NCBI RefSeq assembly: GCF_000835495.1
Contig: NW_015622547.1
Span: 2,914,001 to 2,978,000 of the forward strand
Origin: Cladophialophora immunda
Taxonomy: Eukaryota; Ascomycota; Eurotiomycetes; Chaetothyriales; Herpotrichiellaceae
Reading direction: 5' to 3'
Length of the DNA: 64,000 nucleotides
Made by a program: the position numbers and the translations under genes. The notes under the pieces are model-generated. The model made no database searches. It worked only from the letters and a program-made list of their open reading frames with translations, and was not told the origin of the DNA. Below, piece by piece: positions 55,557 through 64,000 of this stretch (its first letter is position 1; each line of letters starts with the position of its first letter).

Positions 55557-57235
55557 TTGTTTTGAAGACAAAATGAATCTTTTCCACCACCTGGGGTTGT
55601 TTTCGTACTCACGGGAGGTCTGAATGACTATGTTGAGACGAAGCTTGACCAGTTGAATGCAGACAACCTTTATACGTCCTTTCTGCTCATTTCCGAGTAA
55701 ACCTTACAAGCATTGATAAGGCATGACGTCGCGTCACGATGCATCTTGCTTATTCACGGAACGTTCGAATTGGAAGCTGCTGAGTGAAGAGGTCAAGGTG
55801 TCAAGGCTTTGCGTGGTGTTCGAGTTGAGTCCATAACTCTCGGACACTACGAATGCCAGAACACAACGACAGCCAATTAGAGACGAGAGAAGTTTAACCC
55901 AGACTGGTTACTCTAGTGAGGCACATTGTTTCCTTGTTGACAGGGTTTTGCAGCCTCAAGATGTCCCTGGCGGGATTTGTGTCAAAGGCCCGATCAAGCG
56001 GTTTCTTCCCAGTCGAGCGGCTCTCCCTGGTCCGTATCTTACTTGATTGGAGTTCCATTGGGCCACTAGACAGGTTTCCCTTGGGCTGTGAGAGATAGGT
56101 GACGCCTTATAGTTTCCTAGGGCTCAGTGAAGGCTGCTTTTACAGGCCGCAACAGCAGCGTGCGATCTGTCTAGATTCAGATGCCCACAGGAACGTTTTG
56201 TCCATGGTCGATCTCAATTCTGTGTTCATCATACCGCTGTTGTCGGCGCCCCTTCGATAGCGCCTGCCCAATCCGGGTAGGGCTGAGGGCTGAGCGACTC
56301 ACGATGCAGGGAGCCTGACCTGGCCAGGCATCGATGCTCATCAGCGGTCAAGAGGGGGAAAGCCAGTGTTACATTGACTGTGAATTGAAGCCGGACCTGG
56401 GGATGCCTTAGCCATGAGGCGGAACGAGAATGTTTGAATGCCAGGCATTAACAATCAAACAGAGCAGTGTCCAGGTGCTCAGCCCCGCCACTGTACCGAG
56501 TATACCTTGGGAGAGCGATCTCTGCCTTTGCCGCTGTGATCCCTGCAGTCCAACAACGGTTGATGTAACGGCCTCGACCTGAGCCCTAGGGTATTGGGTG
56601 GCAAGTCTCCCACTATCAAGATGGTGACCGCCCCATGGTTCTCGCACAAGGCTGGACAGCTGGACATTCGGATTTAGAACGGAAATGCAAAACCATTACA
56701 AAGGAATCTTCCGGCGGATCCACGCGACCTGCGTTCAATCGCTTCGGTAGAGGCGAGTACATCATAGGCTGGCCCGATCTCGGGCAAAAAGCCTTGCATC
56801 CTCCAAGCCACCAAGGCCTAGCGAGGCCCATCCTCGGGTCGCTTTGAACAGGCACGGATCGGCAGGATTGGAGGTCACAATATCTCGTCGTCCACCTCCA
56901 GGAAGGCCGTCTCGAACTCACTATTCCAAGGAAGCATGAGTGGAAGTGGCTAGAATCGCGCCTGTTCCATCACCAACGGTCCTCGTGCCTCAGCTGTCTC
57001 TAATTTTGCGCAAGCTGAGTCATCAGCCGTACAAAAGGTTTTAAATACCTGTTTGGCGTGGGCTTGAACATGTTGTAGGGGGGCAAATCTTCCAGGCAAA
57101 GCCGGCGTGCTTCTGTGGCTCTGATGGCAAGGGAAAGGGAGGCTCATATATCAATTGGACAGACACAACACTCCACACCTAACTTCATTACACTTCACGT
57201 CCGCCATCATTCCTCTCGAAGGTGATCAATTGCAT
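55557..57235. other. Divergent upstream region between SDR and regulator genes
   Basis: About 1.7 kb. Short frames only. It presumably holds both promoters; no binding site was assigned. Confidence 0.5.
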
Positions 57236-59303
57236 ATGCCTGAACAGTCCAAGAAGAGAAATACTTCAGCAAACGTTCCGGAGCACGTCTTTATAGACCA
57301 AGGTCCGGAGTCGTTTCGCAGAGACAAATCCAAGTTGGTATCCAGTCAAGCACGGCGATTTCAAAGCGCAGGGAAACGCCAACAGCAAAGACTCTCAGCA
57401 AAGCAAGATGCTGGATATGCTCGGAGCTTGGTTGGCTGGAGGTCAACGTCATCCACGCCCTCAGCCGAAAATCAGGGAAGGACATCATCACTGAAAAGCA
57501 CGACGCCTGACGAACAATCAACCGAGCCAGGCGAGTCGGACGAGACACAGATGAGCCTGGCCCTCCAGACTGGACTGCGAACGGATCCTTTCAGCGCCTT
57601 TCCGGGGTCCAATACGAAGGAAGTGATGTTCATGGTCGACTATCGTGAGTAGACAATCAACGACCAACTGGCTTTCGATCCAGGGACCACGTTGACAACG
57701 ACTTTAGATATCCATGTGTGGGCTCCTCACAAAGCTGGCAATTTCGACCATCTGATGGGTTACAACACACAACTCGACCTATGCTGGCCGCTTGCGCTCC
57801 AAGATACCATGCTGTTTGACGCGACTGTAGCCGTTAGCCAAACGGCATGTGTCCTGGCTCAGGGCAATAGTCCATCGGAAGACCCGCTGATGCTGTATCA
57901 TCGTGGCCTCGCAATGACGAGGTTGCGACGAAGAGTATCTTCCGGCGACAACGGGCCCGACGAAGCTGTCATCTTTACGATCGGCCGCATGATTAGCATT
58001 GCTGTAAGCTTTGACTGCATTCTCTTCAAGGCTAAGACACCAGCTCATATCTGACAGTACATGTCGAGCGAGGCAGAGGCCTTCGTCGCCCATTTCGAAG
58101 CCTTCCAAAACATCGCACAGCGGTACATCGACGACCACCCAAATAGTGCCGTTGCTCGAGTGGTCCAGAACCGGTTAGAAAGGTAAGTGTATCGCCTCTT
58201 CATGCGTTCCCGGGCTTTGGAAACGATTGACACTGCGCAGCTGGAAAGCCCTGCACGGCTACCGGAATCGAAAGATTCTCCTTCGCGACCAGAGCAACCC
58301 ATCAGAACCAACGAGCAGCGAGTCGCAGTCCAGACGAAGCACTCCGCCGAAACGCCATATGCGCGCCCAATCCCCAACGTTGCTCTCTGGGCTCGATCTT
58401 TCAGTTGACCTTGCCGCCTCGCTGAATTCCATGAACCGATTGTTAGATCGACTGCAGACATTTCAAAGCCTTACGGTGCAGAGTAAACGGGCCCTGGATC
58501 TTATCGAACAGTGCCGCCAGTTCGGCCAGATTCTGAAAGGGTGCGACAACCTCAGTCCAACAGAGCTGCAGCTATGCTGTGCGCTCGTCGCCTTTTGTCT
58601 ACAACTCTACCGTCACCATATCGGCGGTGGTCTCGAGACACCGGCAGAGCAGCGCCATGCCTCTGAGCGGTTTGACTTCTTGCCAGCCCTGTCGGACATT
58701 GCCAGCACATTCATCAACAAGCAGCTGGAAGGCTTCTCCGAGTCCGCCGAGCAGAGGATGTGCCTGACGTGGTCGGCCATCGTGCTGGGGAGTTTCCTGC
58801 TCCGACACCCGGACAACCGACTTCGCACCAAAGGCCATATCGTCCATGTGAACCTCGGCCTCCACCTCGGCAAGGGTCTGTTCGGCGGGCGGCCTTGGCC
58901 TTCCGGCAGTCCCTCTCTCCTCGCCGACGAGGACAGTGGCTGGACCGACATCGAATCCGCCCTCAGCGGGCCCGCAAAAATGGGCAGTCTCTGGCACCCA
59001 GACCTTGCGCGGCAATGGCGCCGGGACTGGCAAGGGTCTGTCAAAAGGCAGAGACGGTGGGAACAGCAGGGTGTCTGGATGCTGGGGGCACCGAAGAGAT
59101 TACCTGCGCCAGAGGGCGGGAGGAGTCCCGGTGGTAAGGGCAAAGGGGTCGCGGGGAAGACGACGACGGCGACGACGGCGACGACAAAGAGGACCGCGCA
59201 CACGCCGTTTCCTGTGCTATCGCTGGATCTGAACGGTGAGGTCGATGTTATCGAGTATCTTGTCTTGAGGGAAGCGAGGGACTCGCTGCCCAGAGTCGAA
59301 TAA
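57236..59303 (+). CDS. Fungal-specific transcription-factor-like protein (DUF3468 type) without zinc cluster
   Basis: Predicted 630 residues in four exons: 57236-57644, 57708-58003, 58058-58182 and 58241-59303. The start MPEQSKKRNTSANVPEHVFIDQ resembles the N-terminus of the fungal family that begins with a basic patch and a V-F-I/V-x-Q motif but has no Cys6 zinc cluster. A basic region (SSQARRFQSAGKRQQQR) follows. The central part has WPLALQDTMLFDATVAVSQ and PLMLYHRGLAMTRLRRRV, the usual helical middle domain, then YMSSEAEAFVAHFEAFQNI and a long helical C-terminal half with LQLCCALVAFCLQLYRHH. A threonine-alanine repeat (TTTATTATTKRT) from a GACGACGGC tract lies near residue 590. The role is probably nuclear regulation, but without a DNA-binding domain it may act through partners. 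The frame is also open upstream, without an earlier ATG. Confidence 0.85.
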
Positions 59304-59714
59304 TCGCGCACAGCAGGGGGAGAGGGAAGCCCACAGCCAAGTCGCTTGTACATTATTATACGTCGGGATGGTTAATGAGCACGGGGAATTCGAGTATGGC
59401 CTTTGAGGAGTGAACCTTTCGGGTGACCACCGACTAACTATTCTCTAACTCCCTCTCGATGGTGCCTTGATATCACTGCAGTGACCAGGCCACTCGATAC
59501 GATATGATATGACTTGTCCCAAGCCCCTTTGTATAGGACAGACTAGCTCACGTCCTGATTCTCCCTGCTCGAGTTCCCTCCCACTTCCCCCCAAACGCCA
59601 TTTCCAAGCCCGAGGCACGACATTCCTCAGCTTTCGTCCATGACTCCCGCCCTCCCCTTCTCTCCGTGCCCATACCCCTCCACTCCCCCTTTTCGGGGCG
59701 ATTTTGTTCTCCAC
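59304..59714. other. Spacer between convergent genes
   Basis: A 411-bp stretch between the DUF3468-type gene (+) and cyclophilin H (-). No gene was recognised. Confidence 0.55.
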
Positions 59715-60975
59715 CTACATCTCGCCGCACTGCACGATCCTGACGTCCAGGACGGGCCTCTCGCCCTGGCCCCTGCCCCCGGGCCCCGCGGTCCTCGTGT
59801 TCTCAATCATGCGCACGACCTTGAGGCTCTCCTCGTCGGCGACCTGGCCGAAGACGACGTGCTTGTTGTCCAGCCAGGGGGCGGGCGCGCAGGTGATGAA
59901 GAACTGGCACCCGTTGGTGTTGGGCCCGGAGTTGGCCATCGAGAGCATGCCGGGCCGCGTGTGCTTGATGGCGAAGGACTCGTCGGCGAAGGCCGCGTTG
60001 TTGTAGATGCTCGTGCTGCCCGTGCCGTCCGAGTGCAGGAAGTCGCCGCCTTGGATCATGAAGTTCTTGATCTGTGTTGGGTTGGGCAAAGTGGTCAGTG
60101 GGGTGTTTTGCGAATGTGCTTGAATGAGTATAGAAGCGGTGACATGGCAGAGGAAAGGGAGCGAGAGACTATGTATCGCGGGGAGGAAAGGCTCGTGTGG
60201 CACAAGAGAGGTCCCGTCCTGGGACTGGCGTTCATGTCGATACATCCATAGTCCCCATCATTCTCTTCTTGACTTCATCCCGCCGGGCACAACGACCGAC
60301 GTCACCTTGTCTACTTTCCCACAGTTCTTCCCGGCCTTCACGTCCTCTCTCTCACACGCATCGCAGAGTCTTAAAGAAAGACGGCCTCAAAGAACGAAAC
60401 TGAAGAGCGAACGGTAGCAGTAGACTTACCACGCGGTGGAACTTGCTGCCTTTGTACCCCATCGGCTTGGCGCCCATCCCTTTGTGCTCCCCCGTGCAGA
60501 ACTGGCGGAAGTTCTCGGCCGTCTTGGGCACCGTGTTGGAGAAGAGGTGCATCTTGATGCGCCCTAGTGGTTCGCCTGGGTGGTAACGCATCGAGTTAGA
60601 GCGGAGAGTATACTGATAGGGGGATTTGCAGGGAAGAGAAGCGATGGTGTTAAAGGGAACCATGATCGCAGGACTGCTTCCAATCACGATGACGACGCCG
60701 ACGAGAGGGTGTCTCTCTCACGGACAAGAGGAACGGGGAGACAGGCTCTGCAGCACATCCCCATCTCGCGCATCGTCTCAGCCCTGGCCCTATCCCTTGC
60801 AATCTGGTCTGTAGAGTGTCTCTTGAAATTTTCCCCTCCGACGCCAAAATAAAAAGTGATCGGTACATTTGGAGAAAAGAGGGAAGTGAAAGAACTTACC
60901 GCCGATCTGGACGTCGAAAAACACAATCGGCTCGCCCTCGCCCGGCTTGGGGACGGGGATCTGGTCCGTCGCCAT
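59715..60975 (-). CDS. CYP3: Cyclophilin H, peptidyl-prolyl cis-trans isomerase of the U4/U6 snRNP
   Basis: Predicted 192 residues, exons 60975-60900, 60575-60430 and 60071-59715. Cyclophilin H isomerises Xaa-Pro bonds and associates with the U4/U6.U5 tri-snRNP. The fold begins at [17 protein letters not shown] and has [15 protein letters not shown] and [20 protein letters not shown] with the catalytic Arg of [21 protein letters not shown] and [13 protein letters not shown] (the cyclosporin-contacting Trp) follow, and the protein ends IVQCGEM, as in human PPIH. The N-terminal extension of about 15 residues ([15 protein letters not shown]) is the fungal form. A Gly/Arg insert ([11 protein letters not shown]) precedes the last strand. 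The two introns are 324 and 358 nt, far longer than the ~50-nt introns elsewhere in the window. Confidence 0.93.
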
Positions 60976-61361
60976 GTCGGACTGTGTCGTGGGTGTGCGG
61001 TAGCGAACGTGGAGGGAAAGGAATTGTCGAGGGAAGCAGAGTCGGTCGTTGTTGGATGTGTGACCACAAATCAAATATCTAATTAGTGGAGCCTCGAGGC
61101 AGTGACAAGGCTGCAGTGGCAAGGGATCCACGACCCTCCTCACCAGGACTGCCACAGTATTTACCGCGCCATGAGAATGATGCCGGAATGAATGAAATAG
61201 AGCAGTCTCAGTGCTGGATTTAGAGGGAGTCTCATTGTCGTGTCAATTAACTATATGGAAGATGCTCATCACTTAGGTCATCGTTTCGTGCCAGTACCCT
61301 CGTTAAACACTACCCTACCAATCTCCCAAACGCCTATGCTTTCAAAACAAAACTTCCAGTC
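60976..61361. other. Spacer, cyclophilin H promoter and 3' end of the next gene
   Basis: A 386-bp stretch between the start of cyclophilin H and the stop of the next minus-strand gene. Nothing was recognised. Confidence 0.55.
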
Positions 61362-62561
61362 TCAAAAGGCGGCGATATCACGCCGTTTCTCCTCTCTCCT
61401 CCAGAACTTGAGACCTTTCTTCCTCTTCTGTTCGCTCGGCTCAAGCGGTGGTGGGATAATGTACGGCACTCTGCGCGCCCCTTCTCCTTCCTCTGGCAAT
61501 ACCTTGTCCAGCCACTTGGATTCTGGTATTTCGCCAATCTTAGTGCTGGCCGTCATGAATGTCATGGTCGATGTTGGACGCCCCCTTGACTGTGTTGGGT
61601 TGGGGCGGCTATGAAGTGGAACCTTCGGCGGTCGAGGTGGAGGTTGTTGGTATACAGCCTGCTCAGGAAGGTTTCGCGCGTCCTCAAAGAAGTCTGCAGG
61701 CACGAGGAGCATGCTTCGCTGGCTATGTGGTCGGGGCTGTTCGCTTGAATTGCGTCTGTTGAGGGGCTTTGATCCTTCCAATCGACCTGGCGCTGTTTTA
61801 CACGTACAGCCAGACACCTCGCTAGGCGACTCTCCCCGCTTGGACCTAAGGTCGCTGGACCGCGATGCAGACGACTTCGACACCATAGAATCAGACTTGG
61901 ATCGTTGGTGCTTCTGCTTCTGCTCTCCCCTTGCTTTCCTCGCAGCAGCCCCAGACACGACTGAAGACCCGCTTTGGGACCTCACCCAACCACCACGGAC
62001 CAGTAAAGGTATCGGAGGCGGCCGCGTGGTCTTTTTTGTCGATGATGTTGGGCTGGATTTGAGTTCTTTGTGAGACTTCTTTTCATCAGCTCTCCGGCTC
62101 TCCTTAGATTCAAGAGCTAGCCTGGAGGATGACACTAGGCTGAGGCGCGAACCGAGTTGTCCGATAGCAGTTATGGTGTCAGCGGCAGCGGCTTCAGAGA
62201 GACTGAACAAGGTCCGCTGGGACAAGGATATCGTCTTGTGGTCTCCAGCAAGGGCATGATTGATCAAGTTGAGTAGACCCGTGTTGAGGACAAGAAGAGT
62301 GTGGGCCAGACTTGACTGAGCAACAGTGTCACCCACTTCAAATTGACGGCCAAATTTTGCGACTTGCTGATCGTATTCGTGCTGGATCTCCACAGGCCGG
62401 TTCCTCAGCGAGTGTCGTAGCCACTGTTCTTCCTCCGATGGTCGCGGGAGTCTGGCGTTGGTTTTCCTTTTCTTTCCCCCCAGTCGATGGAAAATGTCCA
62501 TTCCACTGCCGAAAGCTGAGATAATGGAGCTCACCACAGAGGAGACATCAATGCCACCCAT
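61362..62561 (-). CDS. Ser/Arg/Pro-rich fungal protein of unknown function
   Basis: Single-exon gene of 399 residues, starting at the first true ATG (MGGIDVSSVVSSIISAFGSG); the frame is open for 100 codons further upstream without an ATG. The first ~160 residues look ordered and helical (GMDIFHRLGGKKRK, LRNRPVEIQHEYDQQVAKF, SLAHTLLVLNTGLLNLINHA, SQRTLFSLSEAAAADTITAI). The rest is Ser/Arg/Lys/Pro-rich and probably disordered, with many possible phosphorylation sites, PPPIPLLVRGGWVRS and QQPPPRPPKVPLHS proline tracts that could bind SH3 or WW domains, and a C-terminal KRKKGLKFWRREEKRRD patch that could bind nucleic acid or membranes. I do not recognise a family with certainty; similar N-terminal helical segments occur in many uncharacterised fungal proteins. 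Confidence 0.72.
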   Translation of the reverse strand: MGGIDVSSVVSSIISAFGSGMDIFHRLGGKKRKTNARLPRPSEEEQWLRHSLRNRPVEIQHEYDQQVAKFGRQFEVGDTVAQSSLAHTLLVLNTGLLNLINHALAGDHKTISLSQRTLFSLSEAAAADTITAIGQLGSRLSLVSSSRLALESKESRRADEKKSHKELKSSPTSSTKKTTRPPPIPLLVRGGWVRSQSGSSVVSGAAARKARGEQKQKHQRSKSDSMVSKSSASRSSDLRSKRGESPSEVSGCTCKTAPGRLEGSKPLNRRNSSEQPRPHSQRSMLLVPADFFEDARNLPEQAVYQQPPPRPPKVPLHSRPNPTQSRGRPTSTMTFMTASTKIGEIPESKWLDKVLPEEGEGARRVPYIIPPPLEPSEQKRKKGLKFWRREEKRRDIAAF

Positions 62562-63562
62562 GTTGCCGGACGGTACTGCGCCTTTCAGGGTGATAGAATT
62601 TGGCACTTTTGATGTCACATAGCATTTAAAGAGAGAAGTAGACGGAGTTGGGAGCTTGCAACGACTGGTCAGTGATAGAAGAAGATAACGCTCACAAAGA
62701 AGGCAACATTGGGACGAACGATTGGGAATGTCGAGGAGCAAGAATGAGGAAGGCAACCGTCGAAGCGAGGCTTCTGGTGCTCGGAGGGAGTAACGGTTCA
62801 CCTCTGAGAGCCGGGTGATTGGGAACCCTGCATGTGCTTTGCCCAGCGCCTCGAATGGCAATTGCAGGAGGATTTCCTCCAGTCAAGGAAATGATGCAGA
62901 GAAAGTCCTGGTGGATGGAGGGGCGAGCCATCAGCTATCACCAAAGCGATCCAAGTCTTGCCCGGGCTGGTATGTGAGTGGTAGGAAGAGTCGGGGTGGA
63001 TGCTGCGAGGTTGACCATGGCGTTTGTTCCAGGCGCTTGCGGAACTGGAGCTTCATCGAATGGACTGCACAGAATGCACACGGGGCGCAGCAGTAGTAGA
63101 GACATTTATGCAGCAGGGCACATTCGGACTCTGCATTTATGGCTGAATTCGAAGAAACACATGAGGCCGTGAACCAGTGAGGAAAAGAGGGCAAGGAACG
63201 AAGCTGCAGGGCGAGAGACCAGACACAGACTCTTGACCAGGACTGGCCTTGGTGGGCGGTGGCAGTCCCTAACAATCATCGAAGGCCGTTGCCCTCTATT
63301 ATTTGTGTTTTCTACAGGCACATGGCACTGCAGGGCGCTGTTTCCGGTTAAAGCTGGTCAAGCCTTGACCCCCAGGATAATCCCGAAACTGCGGAGTTGC
63401 TGCACAAGACGTCCTGGTTACCAGAGTCGGATCGCCCAAGAGTTGAGCCTCAAAAGACCAGAATTGTTGTTTCACGGAACTTTCTACACTGTGCATCACC
63501 AGCCCTCTGATCCCTCTCTTCGCCCACGACTCCAACAAAACCCATCCACCCCTTTGGCGACC
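62562..63562. other. Divergent upstream region
   Basis: About 1.0 kb between two divergent genes. No coding frame is supported; both promoters presumably lie here. Confidence 0.5.
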
Positions 63563-64000
63563 ATGTCTTCTATCGGCCCCCAACTCCCGCCGCATCTGCA
63601 AAACCGCAAGAGAAGCCATGACGATGAAGACGAATCGTCCGATTCTTCGACTGGCCCTCTTCCTCCCACAAAACCTGCGCAAGAAGGCACAACCTCCTCC
63701 GCAAAGCGACCTCGAGTTGCAGGTCCAACCCTCCCACCGGCACCTTTGGATGAACGCCCGCCTTCAAGTCCTCTTCGACCAACAGAAGAGACAGACTCTG
63801 ACACAAATGAGGAAGAGGAGGAAGATGATGATTTCGGCCCCAGGCTGCCCTCAGCCAACGACCGCCCTACCAAGTCTTCAGCGTCTTCATCGATAGGTCC
63901 TCAAAACTCTACAACTACAGTGTCAACAGCACCAGTAAAGCGTGACGAATGGATGACTGTGGCGCCGTCCAACGGGGACTGGTCAGCAAGAGTTGATCCC
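63563..64000 (+). CDS. GPALPP-motif (DUF3752) protein, 5' part, cut by the window edge
   Basis: The frame opens at ATG 63563 and runs 146 codons to the end of the window without a stop, so the gene is incomplete. The N-terminus MSSIGPQLPPHLQNRKR has the GP-x-LPP motif that names this family, with two further copies, GPTLPPAP and FGPRLPSA, spaced along an acidic Ser/Glu/Asp-rich region. The last residues, KRDEWMTVAPSNGDWSARVD, match the conserved start of the DUF3752 domain (EWMT.P then W..RVDP). Related proteins are nuclear and of poorly defined role. Composition (acidic runs, KR dipeptides) fits a disordered nuclear protein. Confidence 0.85.
   Translation, partial: MSSIGPQLPPHLQNRKRSHDDEDESSDSSTGPLPPTKPAQEGTTSSAKRPRVAGPTLPPAPLDERPPSSPLRPTEETDSDTNEEEEEDDDFGPRLPSANDRPTKSSASSSIGPQNSTTTVSTAPVKRDEWMTVAPSNGDWSARVDP

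Noticed and set aside
62562..62861. N-terminal extension of the 61362-62561 gene
   Set aside because: The frame is open but has no ATG; the first codon at 62861 is TTG.

Overview
The window is about 64 kb of nuclear DNA from a filamentous ascomycete (Pezizomycotina). The signs are gene density near one per 3 kb, short introns of about 42-63 nt with GT(A/G)NGT donors, CTAAC/CTGAC-like branch sites and YAG acceptors, and fungal families such as a Zn(II)2Cys6 regulator, a DUF3468-type regulator, a CorA-like fungal protein and a cytochrome b5-tailed fumarate reductase. The class cannot be fixed from sequence alone. Twenty protein genes are supported with reasonable confidence; one is cut by the right window edge, and three further ORFs are kept at low confidence. 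No rRNA, convincing tRNA, CRISPR array, insertion sequence or intact transposon was seen.

Left part (1-21.6 kb): a SulP/STAS sulfate-type transporter; a (TTC)n microsatellite holding a 100-N assembly gap; a small secreted cysteine protein; a 4 kb stretch with no recognisable gene; a divergent pair of prefoldin subunit 2 and the DEAH splicing helicase PRP16 sharing a 240-bp promoter; a 1294-residue Ste20/GCK-type kinase; and an intronless MFS phosphate-type permease. The prefoldin gene ends with a GC-AG intron that restores the conserved C-terminus.

Middle part (21.6-45.2 kb): two gene-poor spacers (4.8 and 3.1 kb) flank CIA2, a cytosolic Fe-S assembly gene. A Zn(II)2Cys6 regulator follows. 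Next is a compact housekeeping group: TRS23 (TRAPP tethering complex), whose start codon is split by an intron, divergent from RPN10 (26S proteasome), then convergent CDC26 (APC/C). An 11-exon gene follows for a predicted 1841-residue protein with a CorA-like membrane end and an unassigned N-terminal half; it is the least explained gene here.

Right part (45.2-64 kb): a GNAT acetyltransferase, a small conserved fungal protein, TFIIS, a soluble fumarate reductase fused to cytochrome b5, an extended SDR reductase, a DUF3468-type regulator without a zinc cluster, cyclophilin H with two unusually long introns, an unassigned Ser/Arg/Pro-rich protein, and the 5' part of a GPALPP/DUF3752 protein.

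The genes do not form a metabolic cluster. Several belong to shared cell processes: splicing (PRP16, cyclophilin H), ubiquitin-dependent proteolysis (RPN10, CDC26), and transcription (TFIIS and two regulators). No clear new multi-gene system was found. The best leads are gene-structure oddities (split start codon, GC-AG intron, overlapping or weak splice sites) and the large CorA-like fusion. All exon joins were derived by hand from reading-frame continuity and family conservation and have not been checked against RNA.
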